Below are positions 10,401 through 13,261 of a DNA stretch of 17,882 bases, one piece after another (within the stretch, counting starts at the first letter, position 1; each line of letters begins with the position of its first letter). Location of the stretch: assembly GCA_016291995.1 (NCBI GenBank), contig JAEEZV010000058.1, positions 1 through 17,882 of the forward strand, read 5' to 3'. Under the pieces are notes generated by a model that saw only the letters and a program-made list of their open reading frames with translations, searched no databases and had not been told where the DNA came from. The position numbers and the translations under genes are program-made. The DNA is from Caryophanales bacterium. GTDB taxonomy: Bacteria; Bacillota_I; Bacilli_A; RF39; UBA660.

Positions 10401-11034
10401 TTTGGAAGCAAATAAAACATATATTTTTAATTGTACTGTTCCTTCTGGCGTAACATGGGGTTCAAAAGTTGAAGTATTTTTAGGCTTAGATGGCAAATGG
10501 TACACATATATACATCCTAGTTCGGCAACAAATTGGAGCTTTACTCCGACGACTACTGGTACATACTGGTTAAGGTTTGACGTCAATGATAGAAATAATC
10601 AGTCAATAACATTCAGTAATGTAACAATAAGGCAACAAGAAACAAGTAAAGTTAAAGTTGGCGGGAAATATTTTGGATCAGTAACACCTACAAATCCTAC
10701 TAGGTCAACATATACATTTGATTCATGGAATACATCGTCTAATGGTAGTGGTACAACGGTAAATCTTAATACAACAGTCTCATCAACAAGCAATCATACA
10801 ATATATGCTAAATGGACAAGTAATTATTCTTGTTGGAGAGTAGATGCAGGAAATTCAACATTGAATTGTCGTGCAAGTGCACCTAGTGGAGATGTTGTTG
10901 CCTCACTTAAAAAGAATCAAGTAGTAAGAGGAAATGTATATTCAGGTAATACTGACTGGGTATATATACCAAACTATGGTTGCTATGCATCTAAGACATA
11001 TCTATTTAGTACTACAACAGGTTGTGGAGATTAA
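1..11034 (+). CDS. Giant repeat-rich surface protein (5' partial), C-terminal InlB-type repeat and SH3b domain
   Basis: The frame is open from base 1, reading in with TSCNGYTVHIST, so the true start and any signal peptide lie upstream. The Met at 109 is internal to a repeat. The stop is TAA at 11032-11034, giving at least 3,677 residues. The protein is dominated by Thr, Ser, Ala, Gly, Asn and Tyr, with few charged residues. Approximate order by base position: 175-residue tandem units (1-4470), a transition (4470-5022), 184-residue units (5023-6680), a divergent Cys-containing unit (6680-7200), a beta-helix-like region (7225-8780), beta-sandwich and Ig-like modules (8794-10650), one Listeria-Bacteroides repeat (10657-10818) and an SH3b-like domain (10828-11031). 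Neither LPXTG nor a C-terminal hydrophobic segment is present, so non-covalent wall attachment through SH3b is inferred. By analogy with other giant InlB-repeat proteins the likely role is adhesion or a cell-surface stalk. The product type is secure; the specific ligand is unknown. Confidence 0.88.
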   Translation, partial: TSCNGYTVHISTSNSSDTNTFSGTTTTAATLAISGAMSASTTYYVWVGEDANHKSTMKYSGVSFTEAAAATGTINFYTVTAALTNTAITFNGTALANNGTVVALGTGSKIHAIVATPTTGYTFGGWSSNKTESAIADTSATSTTMNVGAATTLTATSAINKITFTIKKDGSNCTNCDGYKVNITTSSTSSSANWTGTTTTASTLAISGAMSASTTYYVWVGEDANHKTTMKYTGISFKGGGAVTKDINFYTVTASLTNATMTFNGTSLTNNGTVVALGTGTGSKIHAIVATPTTGYTFGGWSSNKTESAIADTSATSTTMNVGAATTLTATSTINKITFTIKKDGSNCTSCNGYAVHVSTSVNSDNASWTGTTTTASTLEISGAMSASTTYYVWVGEDANHKSTTKYTGISFKGAGAVTKDINFYTVTASLTNTTMTFNGTALANNASVVALGTDTSRKIHSIVATPTTGYTFGGWSSNKTESTVNNTSATSTTMNVGAATTLTATSSINKVTFTIYKDGSVCTNCDGYAVHMSTSANNDTAAFTGTTTTASTLVVSGEMSSSQVYYVWIGQDANHKGTTKFAGISFYGGGAVTKDINFYTITASLTNTTMTFNGTALANNASVVALGTATSRKIHSIVATPTTGYTFGGWSSNKTESAINSTTATSTTMNVGAATTLTATSSINKVTFTIKKDGNACTNCNGYTVHISTSSSSDSASWSGTTTTASTLEISGAMASSTTYYVWVGEDANHKSTTKYTGISFKGGGAVTKDIDFYTLTVSLVNSSMTFNGTSLANNASVVALGTAANNRIHAIVATPTTGYTFSGWSSNTTSSTFASASSASTTMNVGATTTLTATSTINKVTFTINKDGSACTSCSGYVVHLSTSSSADTATATGTTTASSTLEISGAMEAGTQYYIWVARDSNHKTAGTNNANMLYIGSSIIAGPSATGTINFYTITVATVNSSVTFNGTSIANGNSVVVVTQPSFSTVTGHTIEATPNSGYTFYRWTSGDGSGFNSNNAGSSSYASTVLKVYGTDTITATSNVSTANKVTLAIKKDGSNCTNCNGYAVHISTSDSSDTNTFSGVTSTSASLEISGAMVPGTTYYVWVGEDANHKSTMKYSGVSFTGAAAATGTINFYTITASLSNTTMTFNGSNLAHNGTVVALGSTSAIHSIVASAASGYTFNSWSSSSTSSTVTATGNSTTTFKAGAATTLTATSNVSNTNKVTLTLKKDDSNCTSCNGYTVHISTNSGSDTNTFSGTTTTASTLVITNTIVPGTTYYVWVGQDANHKSTMKYSGVSFTGAAAATGTINFYTVTASLTNTTIKFNGTSIANNASVVALGTGTGSKIHSIVATPTTGYTFGGWSSNTTSSAIANTSATSTTMNVGAATTLTATSTINKVTLTIKKNGSNCTDCDGYTVHISTNSGSDTNTFSGTTTTATTLAISGAMSASTTYYVWVGEDANHKSTTKYSGVSFTGAAAATGTINFYTLKMTGTNMSALSLNSTAVTSGDSVLVLGNVNHNIGGIAATGFTFNTWSKTSGTVTFGSATTLSTTVKVTASSEINAAATGNTYTATFYYQSNTTSGQTTISSISVSDVNASNTTACTVQSGNSSCTVSIPSDVIGSGGTYNNAYAGLAASTGTMSTTGGAVKTATEVTLSSNKTFYAIYRSDLAIRYPSSTNACSSATTVYRNQWFSSTSAMASAVVSTSTTGTTTNYTYTSSVTGYTTLHGYNASTSNNTATYANIAALATVPGNIAKVYGILKTTVTPTFYYSSSADGVVTSKTGSATNRYLRCTSDSAAGIGESNYTIPSTISHSAPYGTSFLRWSSMTNRIPASSTAPNTSKSVWYAVYSTNMIIRYPSSTTACSAYMYYKNAFMSSDTATNYTAVINANQTDTTNFTYTPLSGYAIYDFVDGYGSSSHYLGSNTISSLAGSGMTTAYIVLSKGVAATFNYSKDTSGTKESTNAAAVNEYLRCTSNSVATLTRGTVTVPSITNVAPSGTTFRGWATSPGVMVVAPTYTTEYASYYAVYGAEASASNITIYYPSSTSVCSNYQYFRNAYIANDSDTSYTKVINSSATGTGNATNITAGVTGYTNLAGFTNDTANTATIASGITSVAALANSSITSAYMVTYGTVTPTFYYSSSATGAKSNTTGTAANKYLVCTSASVAGNINSNFTVPSVSHSAPYGTSFLRWSSGASSIPTSSTPNTSSSSWYAVYQLSGMKNYYYNSTAYTNRSLYRNSIYGTATAYTTVLSTSATGTSNYTTAGGPGGSTWAGLATSNTTTVGYSTVAAAATATAITGTTNLYTIYNLGITYAKGSNVSEIGATSGSCKLNATGASAGTTSCSVTLPTITPNSGYASVGWSTTSGATTGTAAGASYTNSSNSTKLYANAVLAYYQNTSTNINYVTLNEAFSAVANNQTIKVLRDVTESSNVVLSSAKSGIKLDLNGKTLTLNDSTNGLTNNGGLDIYSSDGNSTIQGDGSNSVLLNNGTMTINGTAHTNKVTVKTASTSNTVIYNNTSKSLTLNTNAYLVFESAATSARYMVNSDGLVTIDGATLESSLTYNGGIKLTSTTAKVIVNSGTINTYEHAIRNYMSELMDEPAVTVNGGTLNTTNANTINNVQPAKVLITGGTVNGSMSNVYNTGLTQITGGTFGCVHSCVTNTSGTLNISGGTFSASGAYTAISNGTGTMTMSNGSITTTSSTPIKNGAGTVTISGGTITSNGSYVAIGNDSTGTITISNAEITSPSSTTIYNASTGTININSGTISGTTGVYNVSTGIVNIAGGTISGNNAINNYLGGTINISGGTMTGTSTVVSNRGNIVMTGGTVTGTTLGIYTYNTYSLTLGTNDGGTPSTTTPLVQVTGTSGNHAVSGETGATINFYDGVIKSASGTGYALNTGITTNIPNGYYIKKTTTNGTETAILAYDVTPPTLSLTKRGVRSGFNGWNLAGSATVDTTNQILSLPATGSAGYSPFYEVNEGYYNWQFEFKSTTAANNNSNGGFYTGTSYYDSNFASYVGSNGYSSNGQAGNATALNTWTSKEGSNYNYGSGIDYFKIQMRLSDTYSKPTTQYRNFKIIGADIYSNEKYTINLTANDAQSTVVTKKYASGNQSVSYFASSGTNISGDSFDVTANGTYTVYVADAAGNGTVQTVTVDKIDKTAPSIPNSYVGAMLNTDPEFASGQNGITVYNNSSNSNVTVTRKTISGVPNSSGYGLEIKTVGAASPNHGGFTFKTQGAASKEFITRIVANIPSGYQINWHSNACGDGRTATWLTSQAGTGQWQEYAIKVNCGSTGTFSTTNFFSVSGGSTATSSNPVVWNVAYATVFDTTSAGATTNYIYTVASDTGSRIIGYAYTTSNTQPQSWNQIKTSNYAGGVYAVTSNGTYYAWFVDGAGNVTSKSVTVKHVTATYTSQNLIYDLTDIPKTANAYAYFTVSSGNVTIETNSSICSNDDCYTTTRGRVYLEANKTYIFNCTVPSGVTWGSKVEVFLGLDGKWYTYIHPSSATNWSFTPTTTGTYWLRFDVNDRNNQSITFSNVTIRQQETSKVKVGGKYFGSVTPTNPTRSTYTFDSWNTSSNGSGTTVNLNTTVSSTSNHTIYAKWTSNYSCWRVDAGNSTLNCRASAPSGDVVASLKKNQVVRGNVYSGNTDWVYIPNYGCYASKTYLFSTTTGCGD
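5023..6680 (+). repeat. Coding tandem repeat B, period 552 nt (184 aa), three units
   Basis: Units begin at about 5023 (LAIRYPSST), 5575 (MIIRYPSST) and 6127 (ITIYYPSST), exactly 552 nt apart. Shared landmarks are YPSSTxxCS near the start, a Y(R/K)NA-like stretch, (T/A)xFxYS near residue 100, (R/K/E)YL(R/V)CTS, and a SHSAPYGTSFLRWSS-type segment followed by W/YYAVY at the end. A fourth, diverged unit from about 6681 keeps the YRNS stretch but has lost the two canonical cysteines. It instead has a Cys pair in SCKLNATG and SCSVTLP. Each intact unit has two cysteines about 90 residues apart. I do not recognise a named domain for the full unit. Confidence 0.85.
7225..8780 (+). other. Beta-helix-like domain within the giant surface protein
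   Basis: The region opens with a typical adhesin beta-helix lead-in: VTLNEAFSAV, then IKVLRDV, then LDLNGKTLTLND. It continues into short rungs of about 20-25 residues containing (I/M)SGGT, MSNGSI, ISNAEI or INSGTI followed by a turn and an AIxN or TIYN segment. At least eight rungs can be read between about 7830 and 8530. This pattern is typical of right-handed parallel beta-helix repeats in surface proteins. No catalytic residues of a pectate lyase type are evident, so a structural or binding role is more likely than an enzymatic one. Confidence 0.7.
8794..10650 (+). other. C-terminal beta-sandwich and Ig-like modules of the giant protein
   Basis: After DVTPPTLSL at 8794 there is a roughly 150-residue module rich in aromatic and Asn residues, ending in QYRNFKIIGADIYS, which resembles a carbohydrate-binding jelly-roll in texture. 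An Ig-like stretch ending NGTYTVYVADAAGNGTVQ follows. The linker DKIDKTAP at about 9481 starts a second copy of the same alternation: a jelly-roll-like part, then NGTYYAWFVDGAGNVTSKS near 10160-10220. A third beta module (about 10240-10640) ends TGTYWLRFDVNDR. The NGTYxxxxxDxAGN motif is characteristic of bacterial Ig-like surface domains. Assignment to particular Pfam families is not possible by eye. Confidence 0.55.
10657..10818 (+). other. Listeria-Bacteroides (InlB B / Flg_new type) repeat
   Basis: The segment reads VGGKYFGSVTPTNPTRSTYT, then FDSWNTSSNGSGTTVNL, then NHTIYAKW. It matches the well-known pattern of PxxPTRxGYTFxGWxTxxxGG followed by LYAKW. It occurs as a single copy just before the C-terminal SH3b-like domain. 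This repeat type is common in Gram-positive and Bacteroidetes surface proteins. Confidence 0.85.
10828..11031 (+). other. C-terminal SH3b-like (bacterial SH3) domain
   Basis: The last 68 residues contain LNCRASAPSGDVVASLKKNQ, then NTDWVYIP, then YGCYASKTYLF. This follows the SH3b scheme of LNVRxGPSxxxxVIGxLKKGxxV, then WxKV, then GWVxxxYL. The usual Val of LNVR is Cys here, and the usual Trp of GWV is Cys as well. Four cysteines lie in this segment (SCW, NCR, GCY, GCGD). SH3b domains often bind peptidoglycan, so this is the probable means of surface retention. The protein ends 20 residues after the GCY segment. Confidence 0.7.
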
Positions 11035-11035
11035 T

Positions 11036-11066
11036 AAAAAAAGGATTGATTTTCAATCCTTTTTTA
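11036..11066. terminator. Bidirectional intrinsic terminator between the giant gene and the pseudouridine synthase gene
   Basis: A-rich arm 11037-11049 ending GGATTGA pairs with 11053-11065 starting TCAATCC around a 3-nt TTT loop, a 13-bp stem. A run of T follows on the + strand and, read on the - strand, a run of T also follows from the A tract. It begins 2-3 nt after the + strand stop. It also includes the stop and last codons of the - strand gene. Confidence 0.85.
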
Positions 11067-11919
11067 TTAACTTTTTCATATCGTCGGGAATACTTGATTC
11101 TAGGTGTATTAATTTTTTAGTAACTGGGTGAATAAATTCTAAAATATTGGCATGTAGACATAATCTTTTTATGGGATTAGTCTTACACCTATATTTTTTA
11201 TCACCAGCAATTGGATAACCTAATTCACTTAAATGAACTCTAATCTGATTCCTTCTTCCAGTATCAATAAATACTTGAAGAAGGGAATAATTGTTATAAT
11301 TTTTTATAACTTTATAATTAGTTATGGCTTCTTTACCATTATTATGCTTATCTGAATAGATAAAGCCATTATGATCTTCATTTAGATATGTATGAATGGT
11401 TTTACTTCCTTTTAATATACCATCACAAATAGCTAAATAGCCTCTTTTTTTAGTAATAGTATTCCAATTATCTTGCATTTTATCTCGAATATTTTTATCT
11501 TTACTAAATAAAAGTATTCCAGAAGTATCCTCATCTAATCGATGAACAACAAAGATATATTTATTTTTGGTATTTCTTTTTACATAATCAGATACCATTC
11601 TATAGGCTGTTACTATTTTTTCTTTATCATTAGAGATAGATAACAAACCACTAGGTTTATTAATAGCAATTAGATAATCATCTTCATAGAGAATATCTAA
11701 ATTGTATTCTTTTATTCTCTTTTTGTTATAAGAAATAGTTATTAAATCATTTGTATGAACAATATAACTAGAATTAGTTATTGTCTTTTTATTGACAGTT
11801 ACCATTTCATTCTTGATATAATTCTTGATAGTTTTTTTAGATAAATCTTTTTTAAAGCTAGCAATACTATCAAGAAGAGTAGTTTCTATATTAGATATAT
11901 AATCTTGATATTTATTCAT
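11053..11919 (-). CDS. RluA/RluD-family RNA pseudouridine synthase with N-terminal S4-like domain
   Basis: This enzyme converts specific uridines in rRNA (or tRNA) to pseudouridine in the cytoplasm. Counting from the upstream Met at 11922, residues about 14-65 form an S4-like RNA-binding segment and the catalytic domain follows. ILYEDDYLIAINKPSGL is at about 78-93. The signature HRLDEDTSG at 127-135 includes the catalytic Asp130. TGRRNQIRVHLSELGYPIAG is at 221-240 and LCLHA at 254-258. The length of 288-289 aa is normal for the family. Two adjacent ATGs are possible starts (11922 and 11919). The second is preferred because GGTGAT then lies at the same spacing as in the divergent neighbour. 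The exact RNA target cannot be told from sequence; RluD-type (23S helix 69) and other RluA paralogues look alike at this level. The 3' end overlaps a bidirectional terminator. Confidence 0.93.
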   Translation of the reverse strand: MNKYQDYISNIETTLLDSIASFKKDLSKKTIKNYIKNEMVTVNKKTITNSSYIVHTNDLITISYNKKRIKEYNLDILYEDDYLIAINKPSGLLSISNDKEKIVTAYRMVSDYVKRNTKNKYIFVVHRLDEDTSGILLFSKDKNIRDKMQDNWNTITKKRGYLAICDGILKGSKTIHTYLNEDHNGFIYSDKHNNGKEAITNYKVIKNYNNYSLLQVFIDTGRRNQIRVHLSELGYPIAGDKKYRCKTNPIKRLCLHANILEFIHPVTKKLIHLESSIPDDMKKLIKKD

Positions 11920-11934
11920 CATATCACCAAAAAT

Positions 11935-11963
11935 ATTTTATCATAATTATTATTAAATGACAA
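11935..11963 (-). promoter_or_regulatory. Promoter for the pseudouridine synthase gene
   Basis: Read on the - strand: TTGTCA (11963-11958), a 17-bp spacer, then TAAAAT (11940-11935) preceded by TGA, an extended -10. The predicted start of transcription is near 11928, giving a very short leader that begins at the GGTGAT ribosome-binding site. The -35 box overlaps that of the divergent ATP-grasp gene. Confidence 0.7.
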
Positions 11964-11985
11964 AAGGAAATTTGTATGTTATTAT
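11957..11985 (+). promoter_or_regulatory. Promoter for the ATP-grasp gene
   Basis: ATGACA (11957-11962), a 17-bp spacer, then TATTAT (11980-11985) preceded by TGT, an extended -10. The expected transcription start near 11992 lies downstream of the ATG at 11976, which argues that this longer start is not used. Confidence 0.6.
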
Positions 11986-11993
11986 ATATGTGT

Positions 11994-11999
11994 GGTGAT
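11994..11999 (+). promoter_or_regulatory. Ribosome-binding site GGTGAT deciding the ATP-grasp start
   Basis: GGTGAT matches the right-hand part of the full anti-Shine-Dalgarno complement (AAGGAGGTGATC). It sits 3 nt before ATG at 12003, equal to about 7 nt from the aligned GGAGG position. It selects MFYEIIDEL over the in-frame ATG at 11976, which has no ribosome-binding site and lies inside the promoter. Confidence 0.7.
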
Positions 12000-12002
12000 A
12001 TT

Positions 12003-12914
12003 ATGTTTTATGAAATTATAGATGAATTATCAAAAGAATTAGGTTTTAAATATACATATTTATCTAAAGACTGGATATTAATGTTAGAAAAGGGAGATAA
12101 AAGAAGATATATCGTAGGTAATAAATTTGATATAAATGGACATGCAATAGGTCTTACAATGGATGATAAATATGCTTTTTATGATTTGCTTCATAGTTTG
12201 AATTTACCGGTATGTCAACATAATATTTTTTATCCTGAAACTAATAAATTTGATTATGCAAATGGATGTAATACAAAAGAGAGTATGTTAGAATGTTTTA
12301 ATAAATACAATCAGGATGTAGTTATAAAGCCTAATGAAGGATCACTTGGTAATGGAGTATACCATATTACTAATAAAGATGATTTAATTAAATATAGTGA
12401 TAAATTATTTGTCAATAATTTTTCTATTAGTATGATGCCTTTTTATCATATCGTTAATGAATATAGAGTAATACTTTTAGATAATGAGGTAAAATTAGTA
12501 TTTAAAAAAATAAAACCGGTAGTTGTTGGAGATGGAAAGAGTTCTTTAAAAGAATTACTAGTACGTTTTAATAAGTATTATTTTGAAGAGGAAGAAGTTC
12601 CTGATATGATATTAAAAGATGGAGAAGTATACGAATATGATTTTCATTACAATCTATCTAAAGGTAGTATTGCTTCTTTGGATATAGATGAAGAAACAAA
12701 GGAAAAAGTTGTTTCTTTGGCAAAAGAAGTTACAGAGAAAGCTAATATTAGATTTGCTAGTGTAGACATAATTTTATGTGAAGATGGTAAAATGTTAGTA
12801 CTTGAAGCAAATAGTGGAGTTACTATTAATAAAGTTATACATTTTATTCCTAATGGGTATGAAATTGCTAAAGATGTTTATAAGGAAGCAGTAATTAAAA
12901 TGTTTAATGAATAA
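12003..12914 (+). CDS. Stand-alone ATP-grasp ligase related to cyanophycin synthetase / GshF-type ATP-grasp domains
   Basis: The product is 303 aa, probably cytoplasmic, and probably forms an amide or peptide bond using ATP through an acyl-phosphate. Visible ATP-grasp features, numbered from ATG 12003, are: VVIKPNEGSLGNGVY at 106-120 (phosphate-binding loop region), EYRVILLDNEV at 153-163, KPVVVGDGKSSLKELL at 171-186 (highly typical of cyanophycin synthetase and the C-terminal half of bifunctional glutathione synthetases), and SVDIILCEDG with MLVLEANSG at 253-272. Asp255, Glu268 and Asn270 are the likely metal ligands. It lacks the Mur-ligase-like domain of cyanophycin synthetase and the glutamate-cysteine ligase half of GshF. 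The substrate cannot be predicted. It is transcribed divergently from the pseudouridine synthase and convergently with the small gene at 12922-13188, so it is probably monocistronic. Confidence 0.85.
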   Translation: MFYEIIDELSKELGFKYTYLSKDWILMLEKGDKRRYIVGNKFDINGHAIGLTMDDKYAFYDLLHSLNLPVCQHNIFYPETNKFDYANGCNTKESMLECFNKYNQDVVIKPNEGSLGNGVYHITNKDDLIKYSDKLFVNNFSISMMPFYHIVNEYRVILLDNEVKLVFKKIKPVVVGDGKSSLKELLVRFNKYYFEEEEVPDMILKDGEVYEYDFHYNLSKGSIASLDIDEETKEKVVSLAKEVTEKANIRFASVDIILCEDGKMLVLEANSGVTINKVIHFIPNGYEIAKDVYKEAVIKMFNE

Positions 12915-12936
12915 AAGACGATTAATCGTCTTTTAT
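12911..12936. terminator. Bidirectional terminator, perfect 26-bp palindrome
   Basis: ATAAAAGACGATT (12911-12923) is followed directly by its exact reverse complement (12924-12936), centred on TTAA. As RNA it gives about an 11-bp stem with a TTAA loop, flanked by T runs in both directions. It contains the stop codons of both convergent genes. Confidence 0.85.
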
Positions 12937-13188
12937 TTTATTAATAATATCTTTATATTTATCATATAGTTCTAATAATTTATGGTATGTTTCGTTGGAT
13001 ACTTTTTCTTTTATTTCAGTTAGTATTTTATTTGGATTATCAATAATACTTAAATATTTATTTTTTATGTAATCGTAGATAATATCTATTTCATATTTAC
13101 TTAAAATGATTCCTTCTTTGATGCTGTAGGATATAATATCCTCTTTTTTAATATTATTAATATAATTATAAATAATTTTCTTATACAT
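12922..13188 (-). CDS. Small helical protein, possibly DUF2624 (YqfT-like)
   Basis: This 88-aa acidic and lysine-rich protein has no membrane segment or signal peptide. The pattern is YINNIKKEDIISYSIKEGI, then LSKYEIDIIYDYIKNKYLSI, then a proline turn (NPNKIL), then IKEKVSNETYHKLLELYDKY. This resembles the DUF2624 scheme of short helices (a TPxELLxYAxxYxIxLTxxEA-like start and a SPETxxxxxxLxxxY-like end) known from Bacillus YqfT. The match is from memory and by eye. The start is ATG at 13188; an in-frame TAG lies 3 codons upstream, so the start cannot be longer, yet no clear Shine-Dalgarno precedes it. It shares a terminator with the ATP-grasp gene and is divergent from the PBP gene. Function unknown. 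Confidence 0.7.
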   Translation of the reverse strand: MYKKIIYNYINNIKKEDIISYSIKEGIILSKYEIDIIYDYIKNKYLSIIDNPNKILTEIKEKVSNETYHKLLELYDKYKDIINKIKDD

Positions 13189-13206
13189 AGCTATCTAGTT
13201 AAAACT

Positions 13207-13235
13207 ATGATAATTTATAGGAATTATGATATAAT
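13207..13235 (+). promoter_or_regulatory. Promoter for the PBP gene
   Basis: A perfect TATAAT at 13230-13235 is preceded by TGA (extended -10). The weak -35 ATGATA at 13207-13212 is 17 bp upstream. The expected transcription start is near 13242. Confidence 0.7.
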
Positions 13236-13261
13236 AATAATGATGAGATGAGTTGATACAT

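Noticed and set aside
10398..10793. Two minus-strand frames of 62-64 codons near the end of the giant gene
   Set aside because: They lie wholly inside the giant coding sequence, have no ribosome-binding site, and their composition is that of antisense translation.
10934..11131. Plus-strand frame of 65 codons running past the end of the giant gene
   Set aside because: It overlaps the SH3b coding end, the terminator and the antisense RluA gene; there is no ribosome-binding site and it resembles no protein.
11976..11978. ATG at 11976 as the start of the ATP-grasp gene
   Set aside because: It lies between the -35 and -10 boxes and has no ribosome-binding site; ATG at 12003 has GGTGAT at good spacing.
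13205..13220. Imperfect palindrome CTATGATAATTTATAG between the DUF2624-like and PBP genes, a possible operator
   Set aside because: Only a 6-bp arm including one G-T pair in very AT-rich DNA; such matches are expected by chance.
13248..13256. Mini-frame ATG AGT TGA just before the PBP start, a possible leader peptide
   Set aside because: Two codons only; the repeated GATGAG context makes chance likely and nothing else suggests translational coupling.
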